Assembly (NCBI RefSeq): GCF_023195695.1
Contig: NZ_JALPQG010000012.1
Location: forward strand, 62,001-126,000
Direction of reading: 5' to 3'
DNA length: 64,000 nucleotides
Source of the DNA: Aliiroseovarius sp. S1339
GTDB lineage: Bacteria > Pseudomonadota > Alphaproteobacteria > Rhodobacterales > Rhodobacteraceae
Translations under genes and position numbers: made by a program
In this document: piece by piece, positions 8,791-18,335 of the stretch
Numbering within the stretch: the first letter of the stretch is position 1
Layout: the number at the start of each line of letters is the position of its first letter
Notes under the pieces: generated by a model
Told to the model about the DNA's origin: nothing
Seen by the model: only the letters and a program-made list of their open reading frames with translations
Database searches by the model: none

Positions 8791-8836
8791 CGCCACAACG
8801 GCTTCCTGACGTGGTGTGGACTTAAACATCGGAGCG
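8791..8836 (+). promoter_or_regulatory. SAM/SAH riboswitch upstream of metK
   Basis: The leader just before metK has the form of the small SAM/SAH riboswitch class. Stem P1 pairs 8791-8796 (CGCCAC) with 8811-8816 (GTGGTG), six pairs with one G-U. The loop 8797-8810 contains AACGGCTTCCTGAC, close to the class consensus as I recall it. Downstream GGAGC (8831-8835) can pair with GCTTC (8801-8805) to close a pseudoknot, which would bury the metK Shine-Dalgarno GGAG (8831-8834, 7 nt from ATG). This implies that ligand binding blocks translation, feedback control of SAM synthesis. The class is known mainly from metK leaders in Rhodobacterales. Confidence 0.88.
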
Positions 8837-8841
8837 CTTTC

Positions 8842-10008
8842 ATGACTCGCAAAAACCACGTTTTCACTTCGGAATCCGTATCCGAAGGGCACCCAGACAA
8901 GGTCTGCGACCGCATCTCGGATGCTGTTCTTGACGCTTTTCTGGCAGAAGACCCCCACGCCCGCGTCGCCTGCGAAACCTTTGCCACCACCGACCGGGTG
9001 GTGATCGGCGGCGAGGTGCGCGGCCCGGCAAGCGTCATTCAGCGCGTTGAAGACATCGCACGCGAATGTGTGAAAGACATCGGGTATGAACAGGAAGGCT
9101 TTCACTGGGCCAACCTGAAGGTCAACAGCTATCTGCACGCCCAATCCGCCGACATCGCCCAAGGTGTGGATGCGGCTGACAACAAAGACGAAGGTGCAGG
9201 CGACCAAGGCATCATGTTTGGCTATGCCACTGTCGAAACCGACGCGTTGATGCCAGCCCCCTTGCAATACAGCCACGCCATTTTGCGTCGCTTGGCCGAG
9301 GTGCGCAAAGATGGCACCGAGGGTTGGATGGGCCCTGACGCGAAATCGCAGCTATCCGTGCGTTATGAAAACGACCTGCCGGTGGAAGTGACATCGCTTG
9401 TGCTGTCGACCCAGCATCTGGACGCATCCATGACGCCTGACGATGTGCGCGAGCGTGTGGCCCCCTATATCCAGGATGTTCTGCCCGACGGCTGGCTGAC
9501 GGACGACACCGTCTGGCACGTGAACCCGACCGGTAAATTTGTGATCGGCGGCCCGGACGGGGATGCCGGTTTGACCGGTCGTAAGATCATTGTGGACACC
9601 TATGGTGGCGCTGCACCGCATGGCGGCGGTGCGTTCTCGGGCAAAGACCCGACCAAGGTTGACCGCTCTGCCGCATATGCCGCGCGTTATCTTGCGAAAA
9701 ACATCGTGGCCGCAGGGATGGCGAAGCGTTGCACGCTGCAGCTGTCCTATGCCATCGGGGTGGCGCATCCGCTGTCAATTCTGGTCGACACCCACCGCAC
9801 CGGTGAAGTCGATGAAGCAGAAATTGAGAAGGCAATCGGGCAGGTCATGGACCTGACGCCGCGCGGCATCCGCGAACACCTTAGCCTGAACAAGCCGATC
9901 TTTGAACGCACCGCAGCCTATGGCCATTTTGGCCGCGCACCGGATGCAGATGGCGGCTTTAGCTGGGAAAATACCGATCTGGTCGACGCGCTGAAAAAGG
10001 CAGTTTGA
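8842..10008 (+). CDS. metK: S-adenosylmethionine synthetase
   Basis: MetK makes SAM from methionine and ATP as a cytoplasmic homotetramer. The 388 residues cover the three-part MAT fold: [20 protein letters not shown] holds the ATP/methionine site with its catalytic His near the start, [12 protein letters not shown] is the flexible loop region, and [19 protein letters not shown] is the signature P-loop-like motif. Start ATG 8842 lies 7 nt after the GGAG that the riboswitch can hide. The gene feeds the SAM-dependent enzymes around it (miaB, trmB). A strong hairpin follows, so metK may be a single-gene unit or the end of the lnt transcript. Confidence 0.98.
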   Translation: MTRKNHVFTSESVSEGHPDKVCDRISDAVLDAFLAEDPHARVACETFATTDRVVIGGEVRGPASVIQRVEDIARECVKDIGYEQEGFHWANLKVNSYLHAQSADIAQGVDAADNKDEGAGDQGIMFGYATVETDALMPAPLQYSHAILRRLAEVRKDGTEGWMGPDAKSQLSVRYENDLPVEVTSLVLSTQHLDASMTPDDVRERVAPYIQDVLPDGWLTDDTVWHVNPTGKFVIGGPDGDAGLTGRKIIVDTYGGAAPHGGGAFSGKDPTKVDRSAAYAARYLAKNIVAAGMAKRCTLQLSYAIGVAHPLSILVDTHRTGEVDEAEIEKAIGQVMDLTPRGIREHLSLNKPIFERTAAYGHFGRAPDADGGFSWENTDLVDALKKAV

Positions 10009-10036
10009 CGACGGCTCATCCCGAACAACCAACGCC

Positions 10037-10073
10037 AAAGGGCGGCCCGTCACTTGACGTGGCCGCCCTTTGC
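10037..10073 (+). terminator. Intrinsic terminator-like hairpin after metK
   Basis: AAAGGGCGGCC (10037-10047) pairs perfectly with GGCCGCCCTTT (10061-10071), and the loop can pair further (CGTCA 10048-10052 with TGACG 10055-10059). The U-run is short (TTT), so termination may be partial, with read-through into trmB. Confidence 0.65.
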
Positions 10074-10090
10074 ACGGCATAGGCGCGGCC

Positions 10091-10819
10091 ATGACACAAG
10101 ATGATGCTTCCAAAACCCATCACCGCTCGGGTGCGCCGTGGCGCAATTTCTATGGCCGCCTGAAAGGCAAGCACCTGCGCGACAGCCAGCAAGGGTATCT
10201 TGAGGAAGACCTCGCCGCCCTTAGCCCCGGCGCGGTAGATTGGGAGGCGAACCCGGATTGCACACCGCTGGACCTTGAAGCCCTGTTCGGCGGCAAAACC
10301 GTTTGGCTGGAAACCGGCTTTGGTGGTGGCGAACATATGGTGCATCAGGCCGCGATGAACCCGGATGTCGGCATTATCGGATGCGAGCCGTATATCAACG
10401 GCGTCGCCATGCTGCTGGGGAAGATCCGCACGGCAGGGTGCGAGAATGTCGCGGTCCACCCGGGCGATGTGCGCGATCTGTTTGACGTGCTGCCGGATCA
10501 ATCCATCGACAAAGCCTTTCTGCTTTATCCCGACCCGTGGCCCAAGAAAAAGCACCACCGTCGGCGCTTCGTGACGCCGGAATACCTTGAACCCTTCCAC
10601 CGCGTGCTGAAACCGGGGGCCGAGTTCCGCGTGGCCACCGATATTCCCGACTATGTCCGGCAAACGCTGGAAGAGGTGCCGCGCGCCGGGTTCGAATGGC
10701 TGGGAGAACGCCCTTCGGATTGGCGCGCGCCGTGGAGCGACTGGATTTCGACCCGATACGAGCAAAAGGCGCTGCGCGAGGGGCGGACACCGCACTATCT
10801 GACATTCCGCAGGCTCTGA
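10091..10819 (+). CDS. trmB: tRNA (guanine-N7-)-methyltransferase
   Basis: TrmB methylates G46 in the variable loop of tRNA using SAM. The 242-residue protein has the Rossmann SAM site [11 protein letters not shown], the acidic-end strand [11 protein letters not shown], and the family signature [15 protein letters not shown] that binds tRNA. ATG 10091 (MTQDDASK) is used; a TTG seven codons earlier lies inside the metK terminator stem and is unlikely. Placement directly after metK is common in this family. Confidence 0.95.
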   Translation: MTQDDASKTHHRSGAPWRNFYGRLKGKHLRDSQQGYLEEDLAALSPGAVDWEANPDCTPLDLEALFGGKTVWLETGFGGGEHMVHQAAMNPDVGIIGCEPYINGVAMLLGKIRTAGCENVAVHPGDVRDLFDVLPDQSIDKAFLLYPDPWPKKKHHRRRFVTPEYLEPFHRVLKPGAEFRVATDIPDYVRQTLEEVPRAGFEWLGERPSDWRAPWSDWISTRYEQKALREGRTPHYLTFRRL

Positions 10820-10886
10820 CGCGGCGGGGTCTGGTTTCGCGCCAATGTCTGCGCTATCAGCATTCGCAGATTACAGGAGTAGACAC

Positions 10887-12239
10887 ATGTCCGGACACGG
10901 TCCCGCCATCCCCATGACCTCGCGCAAATCCGGCCCGCTGAAAGGCGAGGCCCGTGTGCCCGGCGATAAGTCGATCAGCCACCGGTCCTTGATCTTCGGG
11001 GCAATGTGCATCGGCGAAACCCACATTACGGGCCTGCTGGAAGGTGACGATGTGCTGGGCACCGCAGACGCCATGCGCGCTTTCGGGGCCGATGTAGAGC
11101 GGCTGGGCGACGGCGAATGGTGTGTGAACGGTGTGGGCGTTGGCGGATTTGCTGAACCCGAGGACGTGATTGACTGCGGCAACGCAGGCACGGGCGTGCG
11201 CTTGATCATGGGGGCGATGGCGACCCAGCCGATCACGGCGACTTTCACGGGTGATGCCTCTTTGCGATCGCGGCCGATGGGGCGTGTGACGGACCCCCTG
11301 GCGCTGTTTGGTGCGCAAAGTTTTGGACGCGACGGTGGCCGGTTGCCGATGACCATTGTAGGCGCGCGCGACCCGGTTGCTGTGCGATATGTTACGCCGA
11401 TGGCGTCCGCGCAGGTGAAGTCGGCCGTGCTGCTGGCTGGCCTGAACGTGCCCGGCAAAACCGTGGTGATCGAAAAGGAAGCCACCCGCGACCACACCGA
11501 ACGGATGCTTGCGGGCTTCGGCGCGGACATCACGGTTGAGGAGACTGAGGAAGGCCACAAGATTACGCTTACAGGCCAACCCGAACTGCGCCCGCAAACC
11601 ATCACGGTTCCGCGCGATCCAAGTTCGGCGGCGTTTCCAGTTTGCGCGGCACTGATCGTGCCCGGATCGGACGTGCTGGTGCCCAATATCGGCCTGAACC
11701 CCACCCGTGCGGGTCTGTTTTATACGTTGCAGGACATGGGTGCGGACCTGACGTTTGAAAACGAACGGCTTGAGGGCGGCGAACCCGTCGCTGACCTGCG
11801 CGCGCGCTTCTCGCCCGACATGCAAGGGATCGTGGTTCCGCCAGAGCGGGCGGCCAGCATGATTGACGAATACCCCATCCTGTCGGTTGTCGCATCCTTC
11901 GCAACTGGCAAAACCGAAATGCCCGGCGTGCATGAATTGCGCGTGAAGGAAAGCGACCGGATCGACGCCATGGCCAAGGGGCTGCGCGCCGCTGGTGTGA
12001 CCGTCGATGAAGGCGAGGATTGGTGGTCGGTCGAAGGCCTCGGCCCCGAGGGCGTTCCCGGCGGCGCGACTGTTGCCACCGTGCTGGACCACCGCATCGC
12101 GATGAGCTTTGCCTGCCTTGGGTTTGCGTCGAAAAAGCCCATCCATCTGGACGATGGCAGCCCCATCGCCACCAGCTTCCCGGTGTTCGAACCCCTGATG
12201 GCGGGGCTGGGCGCACAAATGGTAAGGGCAAACACATGA
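10887..12239 (+). CDS. aroA: 3-phosphoshikimate 1-carboxyvinyltransferase (EPSP synthase), class II type
   Basis: AroA joins shikimate-3-phosphate and PEP in the cytoplasm, step six of the shikimate pathway. The 450-residue protein shows the two-lobed fold and the class II markers: GDKSISHRS (about 26-34), [32 protein letters not shown] and NPTRAG. The class II reference enzyme of Agrobacterium CP4 has Ala100 in GNAAT; here the same place is Gly101 (CGNAGTG). ATG 10887 has AGGAG at 10875-10879, 7 nt upstream. The stop overlaps the cmk start by 4 nt (ATGA), the usual aroA-cmk-rpsA order with one gene inserted before rpsA. Confidence 0.96.
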   Translation: MSGHGPAIPMTSRKSGPLKGEARVPGDKSISHRSLIFGAMCIGETHITGLLEGDDVLGTADAMRAFGADVERLGDGEWCVNGVGVGGFAEPEDVIDCGNAGTGVRLIMGAMATQPITATFTGDASLRSRPMGRVTDPLALFGAQSFGRDGGRLPMTIVGARDPVAVRYVTPMASAQVKSAVLLAGLNVPGKTVVIEKEATRDHTERMLAGFGADITVEETEEGHKITLTGQPELRPQTITVPRDPSSAAFPVCAALIVPGSDVLVPNIGLNPTRAGLFYTLQDMGADLTFENERLEGGEPVADLRARFSPDMQGIVVPPERAASMIDEYPILSVVASFATGKTEMPGVHELRVKESDRIDAMAKGLRAAGVTVDEGEDWWSVEGLGPEGVPGGATVATVLDHRIAMSFACLGFASKKPIHLDDGSPIATSFPVFEPLMAGLGAQMVRANT

Positions 12240-12841
12240 CCCGCTTCACAGTTGCCATTGATGGCCCTGCAGCCGCCGGGAAGGGCACGATTTCAAAGGC
12301 TGTGGCCGCGCATTTTGGCTTCGCCCATTTGGACACGGGCCTTTTGTATCGCGCGGTTGGGGCAAAGGTTCTGGCTGGTGGCGATCCGGTTGCTGCCGCC
12401 AAGTCGCTGAGCCCCGACGATTTGCAGGGCAACTTGCGCACCCAAGAGGTCGCACAGGCGGCAAGCCGCGTTGCCGTATTGCCCGACGTGCGCGCAGCCC
12501 TTTTCGAATTTCAGCGCGATTTCGCCGCGCGCGATGGCGGCGCGGTGCTGGACGGGCGCGATATTGGCACTGTTATCTGCCCGGACGCGGACGTAAAACT
12601 GTTCGTCACCGCCAGCGCTGAAGTGCGTGCAGAGCGTCGGTATCTTGAACTGTCCGAAAAAGACGCCAAGACCACCCGCGCCGACGTTCTTGCGGATGTG
12701 GTCGCCCGCGACAAACGCGACACCGAACGCGCCGAGGCTCCGTTGAAACCCGCACACGACGCTGTAATTATCGACACGTCCGAGATGTCGATCGCGCAAG
12801 CCGTGGCCAAAGCAGTGGCCGTGATCAACACCTGCCGTTAA
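12236..12841 (+). CDS. cmk: Cytidylate kinase
   Basis: Cmk phosphorylates CMP and dCMP to the diphosphates in the cytoplasm. The 201-residue protein has the P-loop GPAAAGKGT (9-17), the [11 protein letters not shown] segment of the CMP-binding domain, the [15 protein letters not shown] motif and a lid with [15 protein letters not shown] 12236 overlaps the aroA stop (ATGA), so translation is probably coupled. The gene is shorter than E. coli Cmk (about 227), as is usual in this class. Confidence 0.96.
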   Translation: MTRFTVAIDGPAAAGKGTISKAVAAHFGFAHLDTGLLYRAVGAKVLAGGDPVAAAKSLSPDDLQGNLRTQEVAQAASRVAVLPDVRAALFEFQRDFAARDGGAVLDGRDIGTVICPDADVKLFVTASAEVRAERRYLELSEKDAKTTRADVLADVVARDKRDTERAEAPLKPAHDAVIIDTSEMSIAQAVAKAVAVINTCR

Positions 12842-12944
12842 GTCAATCGGTCCATTTTCCTCGCTTGAGGTTGATCCGCGACGACGCGCGCATACGTCAG
12901 GGTCGAACCGGGGTGTGCCCCAAATGGAACTAGGCAGGAACGAT

Positions 12945-13574
12945 ATGCTTGATAAACTGAACTGGCGCTATGCCACGAAGAAAATGGACCCGTCGAAAGT
13001 GGTCCCGGACGAAAAGCTCGACCAAATTCTGGAGGCTATCCGATTGGCGCCGACCTCTAGCGGCACACAGCCCTTTGAAGTGTTTGTCGTCACCAATCCA
13101 GAAAAGTGCGCTGAAATCCAGAAAGTTGCCTGGGATCAGACCCAGATCACCGACGGCTCGCACCTTTTGGTGTTTGCCGCGTGGGACAACTATACCGCTG
13201 ATCGCATTGACGCCGTGCTTGACCAGATGGAAGACGAGCGTGGCGGAGAAAACCCGCTTTTGTCGCGGTATTACGACAAGCTGAAAGCCAGCTATCTGCC
13301 GCGCGACGACCGCGACAATTACGAACACGCAGCCCGTCAGGCCTATATCGCGCTTGGGTTCGCTTTGGTGGCCGCGGCTGAGTTAGAGGTCGATTGCACC
13401 CCAATGGAGGGGTTTGACCCCGATAAGGTCGACAAGATCCTAGACCTTAAGTCACGCGGCTTGCGGTCGGTCGTCTTGTTGCCGCTTGGATATCGCGACG
13501 AAAGCGGCGACTGGCTGCTACCCCTGAAAAAGGTACGTAAACCGGAAGATAAGCTGATGACGCGGATCGACTAA
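12945..13574 (+). CDS. NAD(P)H nitroreductase family protein (NfsB-like)
   Basis: A flavin-dependent nitroreductase of 209 residues, expected to be a cytoplasmic FMN homodimer. The N-terminus LDKLNWRYATKKMDPSKVV and the motif IRLAPTSSGTQPFEVFVV, where the RLAPTSSGTQP loop contacts FMN phosphate, match the NfsB/oxygen-insensitive group. ARQAYIALGFALVAAAELEVDCTPMEGF and LPLGYRDES near the end fit too. ATG 12945 follows GGCAGGAA; an ATG ten codons earlier lacks a good ribosome site. The physiological substrate cannot be read from sequence. It is placed between cmk and rpsA, which often adjoin directly. Confidence 0.85.
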   Translation: MLDKLNWRYATKKMDPSKVVPDEKLDQILEAIRLAPTSSGTQPFEVFVVTNPEKCAEIQKVAWDQTQITDGSHLLVFAAWDNYTADRIDAVLDQMEDERGGENPLLSRYYDKLKASYLPRDDRDNYEHAARQAYIALGFALVAAAELEVDCTPMEGFDPDKVDKILDLKSRGLRSVVLLPLGYRDESGDWLLPLKKVRKPEDKLMTRID

Positions 13575-13589
13575 GCAGCAATCGGAGGA

Positions 13590-13618
13590 AGGGGCGATCA
13601 ATTCCGCGCATCGCCCTT
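13590..13618 (+). terminator. Hairpin after nitroreductase gene
   Basis: GGGCGAT (13592-13598) pairs with ATCGCCC (13610-13616) around an 11-nt loop, extended by an A-T and a G-U pair. The trailing sequence is TTGC, without a U-run, so only weak termination is expected. Confidence 0.4.
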
Positions 13619-13694
13619 GCTTTGTTGACAGAATCCGCGTAAATCCCGCCCCTGTCGACAAGGTGAAAACACCGCGATCACAGGGATACGAGCA

Positions 13695-13720
13695 GGGTCG
13701 GAGGCTCCGGCCCTCTTTGT
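13695..13720 (+). promoter_or_regulatory. Hairpin with U-rich tail upstream of rpsA
   Basis: GGGTCGGA (13695-13702) pairs with TCCGGCCC (13706-13713), eight pairs with one G-U, closed by a GGC loop and followed by TCTTTGT. It sits 94 nt before the rpsA ATG. It could be a second terminator for the upstream gene or, if the rpsA promoter is upstream of it, an rpsA leader element. I see no clear promoter to decide. Confidence 0.4.
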
Positions 13721-13813
13721 ATTGTGGTTAACCCGTTGACCAAATTGGAAAATCCAAGACCTGCGGAGCCAACCGCATGGCCCGAATAGAACTTGTAAAG
13801 GAACAAAACGCAT

Positions 13814-15493
13814 ATGTGCGCTAAAGCAACTATGGAGGAATTCGAAGCCCTCCTGAACGAAAGCTTCGAAATGGACACCCCCGAAGAGGGTTCGGTTGTC
13901 AAAGGTAAGGTCATCGCCATCGAGGCCGGCCAAGCCATCATCGACGTAGGTTACAAGATGGAAGGCCGCGTCGACATTAAAGAATTCGCTAACCCCGGCG
14001 AAGCCCCTGAAATCGCAGTTGGTGACGAAGTAGAAGTCTTCCTTCGTTCCGCCGAAAACTCGCGTGGCGAAGCTGTTATCTCGCGTGAGATGGCCCGCCG
14101 CGAAGAAGCATGGGATCGTCTGGAAAAAGCATATGCCGACGACGCACGCGTCGAAGGTGCAATCTTCGGTCGCGTCAAAGGTGGCTTCACCGTCGATCTG
14201 GGCGGCGCTGTGGCGTTCCTGCCCGGCTCACAAGTTGACGTGCGCCCCGTGCGTGACGCTGGCCCGCTGATGGGTTTGAAACAGCCGTTCCAGATCCTGA
14301 AAATGGACCGTCGTCGTGGCAACATCGTTGTGTCGCGTCGTGCAATTCTGGAAGAATCGCGTGCCGAACAGCGTGCTGAAGTCATCGGTAATCTGACCGA
14401 AGGCCAAGCGGTTGACGGCGTCGTCAAGAACATCACCGAATACGGTGCGTTTGTTGACCTTGGCGGTGTTGACGGTCTGCTGCACGTTACCGACATGGCA
14501 TGGCGCCGTGTGAACCATCCTTCGGAAATCCTGACGATCGGCGAAACCATCAAGGTTCAGGTCATCAAGATCAACAAGGAAACCCACCGCATCTCGCTTG
14601 GTATGAAGCAGTTGCAAGACGATCCGTGGGATCTGGTTGCTGGCAAATACCCGCTGGAAACAACCCACACTGGCCGCGTGACCAACATCACCGACTACGG
14701 TGCGTTTGTTGAGCTTGAGCCGGGCGTCGAAGGTCTGGTGCACGTGTCCGAAATGTCGTGGACCAAGAAGAACGTTCACCCCGGCAAGATCGTGTCGACC
14801 TCGCAAGAAGTCGAAGTCATGGTGCTGGAAATCGACAGCGCCAAACGCCGCGTTTCGCTTGGTCTTAAGCAGACCATGCGCAACCCATGGGAAGTGTTTG
14901 CAGAAACACACCCCGAGGGCACCGAGGTCGAAGGCGAAGTCAAGAACATCACCGAATTCGGCCTGTTCATTGGCCTCGACGGCGAAATCGACGGCATGGT
15001 TCACCTGTCCGACATCTCTTGGGACCAGCGTGGCGAAGAAGCCATTCAGGACTTCAAGAAGGGCGACATCGTCAAAGCTGTTGTCTCGGAAGTTGATACC
15101 GACAAAGAGCGTATCTCTCTGTCGATCAAAGCCCTGGACGGCGACCCCTTTGCAGACGCCATTGGCGGCGTGAAGCGCGGTTCGATCATCACTGTTGAAG
15201 TGACCTCGATCGAAGAAGGCGGCATCGAAGTCGAGTATGAAGGCATGAAATCCTTCATCCGTCGTTCGGACCTGTCGCGCGACCGTGCCGAGCAGCGCCC
15301 CGAGCGTTTCCAGGTTGGTGACAAGATGGACGTCCGCGTGACCAACGTGGACAGCAAGTCGCGTCGTCTGGGTCTGTCGATCAAAGCACGCGAGATTGCC
15401 GAAGAAAAAGAAGCCGTCGCACAATACGGCTCCTCGGACTCCGGCGCATCGCTGGGCGACATCCTTGGTGCAGCGCTGAAGCAGGACGACTAA
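13814..15493 (+). CDS. rpsA: 30S ribosomal protein S1
   Basis: S1 binds mRNA on the 30S subunit and helps it unfold for initiation. The 559-residue protein has six S1 (OB-fold) repeats, roughly at 25-90, 108-172, 193-261, 278-348, 365-435 and 452-521; repeats three to five carry the typical text NITEYGAFVDLGGVDGLLH, NITDYGAFVELEPGVEGLVH and NITEFGLFIGLDGEIDGMVH. The start at ATG 13814 (MCAKATMEEFEALLNESF) is the usual one, with AAAGGAA 10 nt upstream. The codon use is strongly biased, as expected for a highly expressed gene. A strong terminator follows. Confidence 0.97.
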   Translation: MCAKATMEEFEALLNESFEMDTPEEGSVVKGKVIAIEAGQAIIDVGYKMEGRVDIKEFANPGEAPEIAVGDEVEVFLRSAENSRGEAVISREMARREEAWDRLEKAYADDARVEGAIFGRVKGGFTVDLGGAVAFLPGSQVDVRPVRDAGPLMGLKQPFQILKMDRRRGNIVVSRRAILEESRAEQRAEVIGNLTEGQAVDGVVKNITEYGAFVDLGGVDGLLHVTDMAWRRVNHPSEILTIGETIKVQVIKINKETHRISLGMKQLQDDPWDLVAGKYPLETTHTGRVTNITDYGAFVELEPGVEGLVHVSEMSWTKKNVHPGKIVSTSQEVEVMVLEIDSAKRRVSLGLKQTMRNPWEVFAETHPEGTEVEGEVKNITEFGLFIGLDGEIDGMVHLSDISWDQRGEEAIQDFKKGDIVKAVVSEVDTDKERISLSIKALDGDPFADAIGGVKRGSIITVEVTSIEEGGIEVEYEGMKSFIRRSDLSRDRAEQRPERFQVGDKMDVRVTNVDSKSRRLGLSIKAREIAEEKEAVAQYGSSDSGASLGDILGAALKQDD

Positions 15494-15515
15494 GTTCCGC
15501 ACCGTTAAAAACACG

Positions 15516-15546
15516 AACGGCCCCGTACGATGTGCGGGGCCGTTTT
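15516..15546 (+). terminator. Intrinsic terminator of rpsA
   Basis: AACGGCCCCG (15516-15525) pairs with CGGGGCCGTT (15535-15544) around a 9-nt loop and runs into TTTT (15543-15546), 22 nt after the rpsA stop. Confidence 0.9.
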
Positions 15547-15713
15547 GCGTCGAATCAACAGCTCACGCTGCACCGCAACAATCTGCGGCAACCTGGCGCT
15601 GGACCATTTGCTGGCGCGGCATCTGGCGAGAAATCCCAAGAAAATGATACGATTCACGCCAAAATCACCTCTTGAACGCGGCAATGCTTGTATCTCGCGC
15701 GGCTGTTTGCTCC

Positions 15714-15719
15714 TATAAT
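15714..15719 (+). promoter_or_regulatory. Perfect -10 box upstream of ihfB
   Basis: A consensus TATAAT lies 55 nt before the ihfB ATG, in an otherwise gene-free 227-nt stretch between the rpsA terminator and ihfB. The best -35 candidate, TTGTAT at 15688-15693, is 20 nt upstream, longer than ideal, so the promoter call is tentative. I see nothing else in 15547-15713. Confidence 0.45.
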
Positions 15720-15773
15720 CCGACGGAATAAGGATGCAAAATCCATTACATAGCCAATTTTGGGGGGCCTAGA

Positions 15774-16055
15774 ATGATCCGGTCGGAACTGATCCAAAAG
15801 ATCGCGGATGAAAACCCGCACCTTTATCAGCGCGACGTTGAGCGTATTGTAAACACGATCTTCGAAGAGATTATCGAAGCGATGGCCAAAGGAGACCGGG
15901 TCGAACTGCGCGGCTTTGGCGCATTTTCCGTCAAGAAGCGGGATGCTCGTATTGGGCGTAATCCCCGGACGGGTGAGTCGGTCGAGGTCGAGGAAAAGCA
16001 CGTGCCTTTCTTTAAGACCGGCAAGCTTCTTCGGGACCGTTTGAACGGCAAGTAA
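15774..16055 (+). CDS. ihfB: Integration host factor subunit beta
   Basis: IhfB pairs with IhfA to bend DNA sharply at specific sites in replication, recombination and sigma-54 promoters. The 93-residue protein is full length for the HU/IHF family: [17 protein letters not shown] at the N-terminus, the [20 protein letters not shown] core and the [20 protein letters not shown] beta-arm, whose Pro intercalates into DNA. LIEFxP-type ends seen in HU are replaced by [13 protein letters not shown], typical of the beta subunit. It begins the ihfB-lapA-trpF-trpB run. Confidence 0.96.
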   Translation: MIRSELIQKIADENPHLYQRDVERIVNTIFEEIIEAMAKGDRVELRGFGAFSVKKRDARIGRNPRTGESVEVEEKHVPFFKTGKLLRDRLNGK

Positions 16056-16064
16056 GAGGTATCT

Positions 16065-16418
16065 ATGCGATACATTCGTTACGCATTTCTGGTGACCCTA
16101 GCGGTTGCCCTGATCACCGTCGCTCTGGCAAACCGAGCATTCGTTACCGTGCACCTGCTGCCAGAGGAACTGTCTGGCTTTCTGGGCTGGAGCTGGTCGC
16201 TGACGCTGCCTTTGTTCGTGGTGATCTTCGCGGGCGTGATCGCCGGGGTTCTGATCGGCTTCATTTGGGAATGGCTGCGCGAACACAAGATCCGTGCCGA
16301 AGGCGCGCGCACCCGCAAGGAACGCGACCAACTGGCACGTGAGGTCAAAAACCTGCGCGACCAACCCAAGGCCCGCACCGGTGACGATGTGTTGGCTTTG
16401 ATCGACGACGCTGGCTGA
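16065..16418 (+). CDS. LapA-domain (DUF1049) inner-membrane protein
   Basis: A 117-residue inner-membrane protein with two transmembrane helices (about 5-25 and 43-66) and a charged, coiled-coil cytoplasmic tail (about 70-108, [19 protein letters not shown]). This is the lipopolysaccharide assembly protein A (LapA/YciS, DUF1049) layout; in enterobacteria LapA works with LapB to tune LPS synthesis. The order ihfB-lapA-like matches other proteobacteria, where lapA lies just after the IHF beta gene. No LapB (TPR/rubredoxin) gene is adjacent. ATG 16065 lies 9 nt after ihfB, so they are likely cotranscribed. Confidence 0.82.
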   Translation: MRYIRYAFLVTLAVALITVALANRAFVTVHLLPEELSGFLGWSWSLTLPLFVVIFAGVIAGVLIGFIWEWLREHKIRAEGARTRKERDQLAREVKNLRDQPKARTGDDVLALIDDAG

Positions 16419-16423
16419 GCACA

Positions 16424-17068
16424 ATGAGCGCAATTGTTAAAATCTGCGGTTTGAAGGAACCGCAGCACGTCAAGGTCGCGGCCAGTTCTGGTGCGCGCTA
16501 TCTTGGCTTTGTGTTTTTTCCAAAAAGCCCGCGCCATGTCAGCCTGCCTGACGCGGCCGCATTGATGGCTGATGTGCCGATTGGCGTGGCCAAGGTCGCG
16601 CTGACTGTAAATGCAGATGACGCGACGCTTGACCAGATCGTCCAAGAAACGACGGTGGACATACTTCAACTGCACGGATCGGAAAGCCCCGAACGGGTGG
16701 CGCATGTCAAAGCCCGTTTCGGTCTGCCGGTGATGAAGGCCATTGGCATTGCAGGACCGGACGACGTGGCGCAGATCGACCAATATGCCTCGGTCGCCGA
16801 TCAATTGCTGATTGACGCGAAGGCGCCCAAGGGGGCGGACCTTCCCGGTGGCAATGGGGTCACGTTTGATTGGCGGTTGGTGCAACGGAAATACTGGCCT
16901 TGTCCGTGGATGTTGGCCGGTGGTCTGACGCCGGAAAATGTCGCCGAGGCAGCCCGGCTGACGGGCGCAAAGCAAGTGGATGTGTCGTCAGGGGTTGAAT
17001 CCGCGCCGGGGATCAAGGATGAGGGGCTAATCGCGGCCTTTTGCGCCGCCGCACAGGCTGCCGTATAG
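16424..17068 (+). CDS. trpF: Phosphoribosylanthranilate isomerase
   Basis: TrpF carries out the Amadori rearrangement of phosphoribosylanthranilate in tryptophan synthesis. The 214-residue TIM barrel begins [12 protein letters not shown] with the catalytic Cys8; the general acid Asp is in [11 protein letters not shown] (about residue 128), and the phosphate site is formed by [11 protein letters not shown] and [15 protein letters not shown]. The gene begins 5 nt after the LapA-like gene and is followed 13 nt later by trpB, with no trpA next to it. Confidence 0.96.
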   Translation: MSAIVKICGLKEPQHVKVAASSGARYLGFVFFPKSPRHVSLPDAAALMADVPIGVAKVALTVNADDATLDQIVQETTVDILQLHGSESPERVAHVKARFGLPVMKAIGIAGPDDVAQIDQYASVADQLLIDAKAPKGADLPGGNGVTFDWRLVQRKYWPCPWMLAGGLTPENVAEAARLTGAKQVDVSSGVESAPGIKDEGLIAAFCAAAQAAV

Positions 17069-17081
17069 GGGGAGTGAGCCC

Positions 17082-18329
17082 ATGGCCAACGATCTTTTCA
17101 ACAGCTTCATGAACGGCCCGGACGAAAAGGGCCGGTTCGGTGATTTCGGCGGGCGCTTCGTGTCTGAAACCTTGATGCCGCTGATCCTCGACCTTGAGGC
17201 GGAATATGAGAAAGCCAAGACTGACGATAGTTTCTGGGCCGAGATGCAATACCTCTGGACCCACTATGTTGGCCGGCCCAGCCCGCTTTATTTTGCCGAA
17301 AGCCTGACCGAACGTTTGGGTGGTGCGAAAATCTATCTGAAACGGGACGAGCTGAACCACACCGGCGCGCACAAAATCAACAATGTGCTGGGTCAGATTC
17401 TTCTGGCCCGTCGGATGGGTAAAAAGCGGATCATTGCGGAAACCGGGGCAGGGCAGCACGGCGTTGCCACGGCGACGGTCTGCGCCAAGTTTGGTCTGAA
17501 ATGTATCGTCTATATGGGCGCTCATGACGTGCAGCGCCAGGCCCCGAACGTGTTTCGCATGCGCCTTTTAGGGGCAGAAGTGATCCCCGTCAGCTCGGGT
17601 CGCGGCACGTTGAAAGACGCGATGAACGACGCGCTGCGTGACTGGGTGACGAACGTGTCAGACACGTTCTATTGCATTGGCACAGCGGCAGGTCCGCACC
17701 CTTATCCCGCAATGGTGCGCGATTTCCAGTCGATCATCGGCAAGGAAGCGAAAGAGCAGATGCAAGAGGCCGAAGGCCGCCTGCCCGACACGATTATTGC
17801 GGCGATTGGTGGCGGATCGAACGCCATCGGCTTGTTCCACCCGTTCCTTGATGATGACAGCGTTCGCATTATTGGTGTGGAAGCTGGCGGCAAAGGCGTC
17901 AATGACGACATGGAGCATTGTGCCTCCCTAACCGGCGGACGCCCGGGCGTGCTGCACGGCAACCGTACCTTTTTGTTGCAAGATGATGACGGGCAAATCC
18001 TTGATGGATACTCTATCTCGGCCGGTCTGGATTACCCAGGTATCGGGCCGGAACACTCGTGGCTGCACGAAATCGGTCGCGCCGAATACGTTGCCATCAC
18101 TGACAAAGAGGCACTGGACGCATTCCAACTGTGTTGCGAGACGGAAGGGATCATCCCTGCGCTCGAACCCTGTCACGCCTTGGCGCATGTCGCCAAGATC
18201 GCGCCGGACCTGCCCAAAGACCACATTATCTGCATGAATATGTGTGGGCGCGGTGACAAAGATATCTATACCGTCGCGAAGTATCTGGGCTTTGATATGT
18301 CCGACACCGAAGGCCGTGCTGCGGACTAA
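17082..18329 (+). CDS. trpB: Tryptophan synthase beta chain
   Basis: TrpB condenses indole with serine to tryptophan using PLP. The 415-residue protein has the PLP Lys98 in [15 protein letters not shown], the phosphate-binding loop GGGSNAIG (about 241-248) and the GRGDKD stretch near the C-terminus. The start ATG 17082 has a strong GGGGGAG ribosome site. The partner trpA is not in this window; in Rhodobacteraceae it is often unlinked. It ends 6 nt before the end of a convergent gene with no terminator between them. Confidence 0.97.
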   Translation: MANDLFNSFMNGPDEKGRFGDFGGRFVSETLMPLILDLEAEYEKAKTDDSFWAEMQYLWTHYVGRPSPLYFAESLTERLGGAKIYLKRDELNHTGAHKINNVLGQILLARRMGKKRIIAETGAGQHGVATATVCAKFGLKCIVYMGAHDVQRQAPNVFRMRLLGAEVIPVSSGRGTLKDAMNDALRDWVTNVSDTFYCIGTAAGPHPYPAMVRDFQSIIGKEAKEQMQEAEGRLPDTIIAAIGGGSNAIGLFHPFLDDDSVRIIGVEAGGKGVNDDMEHCASLTGGRPGVLHGNRTFLLQDDDGQILDGYSISAGLDYPGIGPEHSWLHEIGRAEYVAITDKEALDAFQLCCETEGIIPALEPCHALAHVAKIAPDLPKDHIICMNMCGRGDKDIYTVAKYLGFDMSDTEGRAAD

Positions 18330-18335
18330 CGCAAG

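Noticed and set aside
10857-12218. A 453-codon open frame antisense to aroA
   Set aside because: It mirrors the codon phase of a GC-rich, strongly conserved gene and has no recognisable motif or ribosome site. Similar long antisense frames lie over rpsA (14228-15514), clpA (47916-49088) and atpD (55664-56773).
15530-15718. Small open frame between rpsA and ihfB
   Set aside because: It starts inside the rpsA terminator stem, lacks a ribosome site and shows no recognisable protein text.
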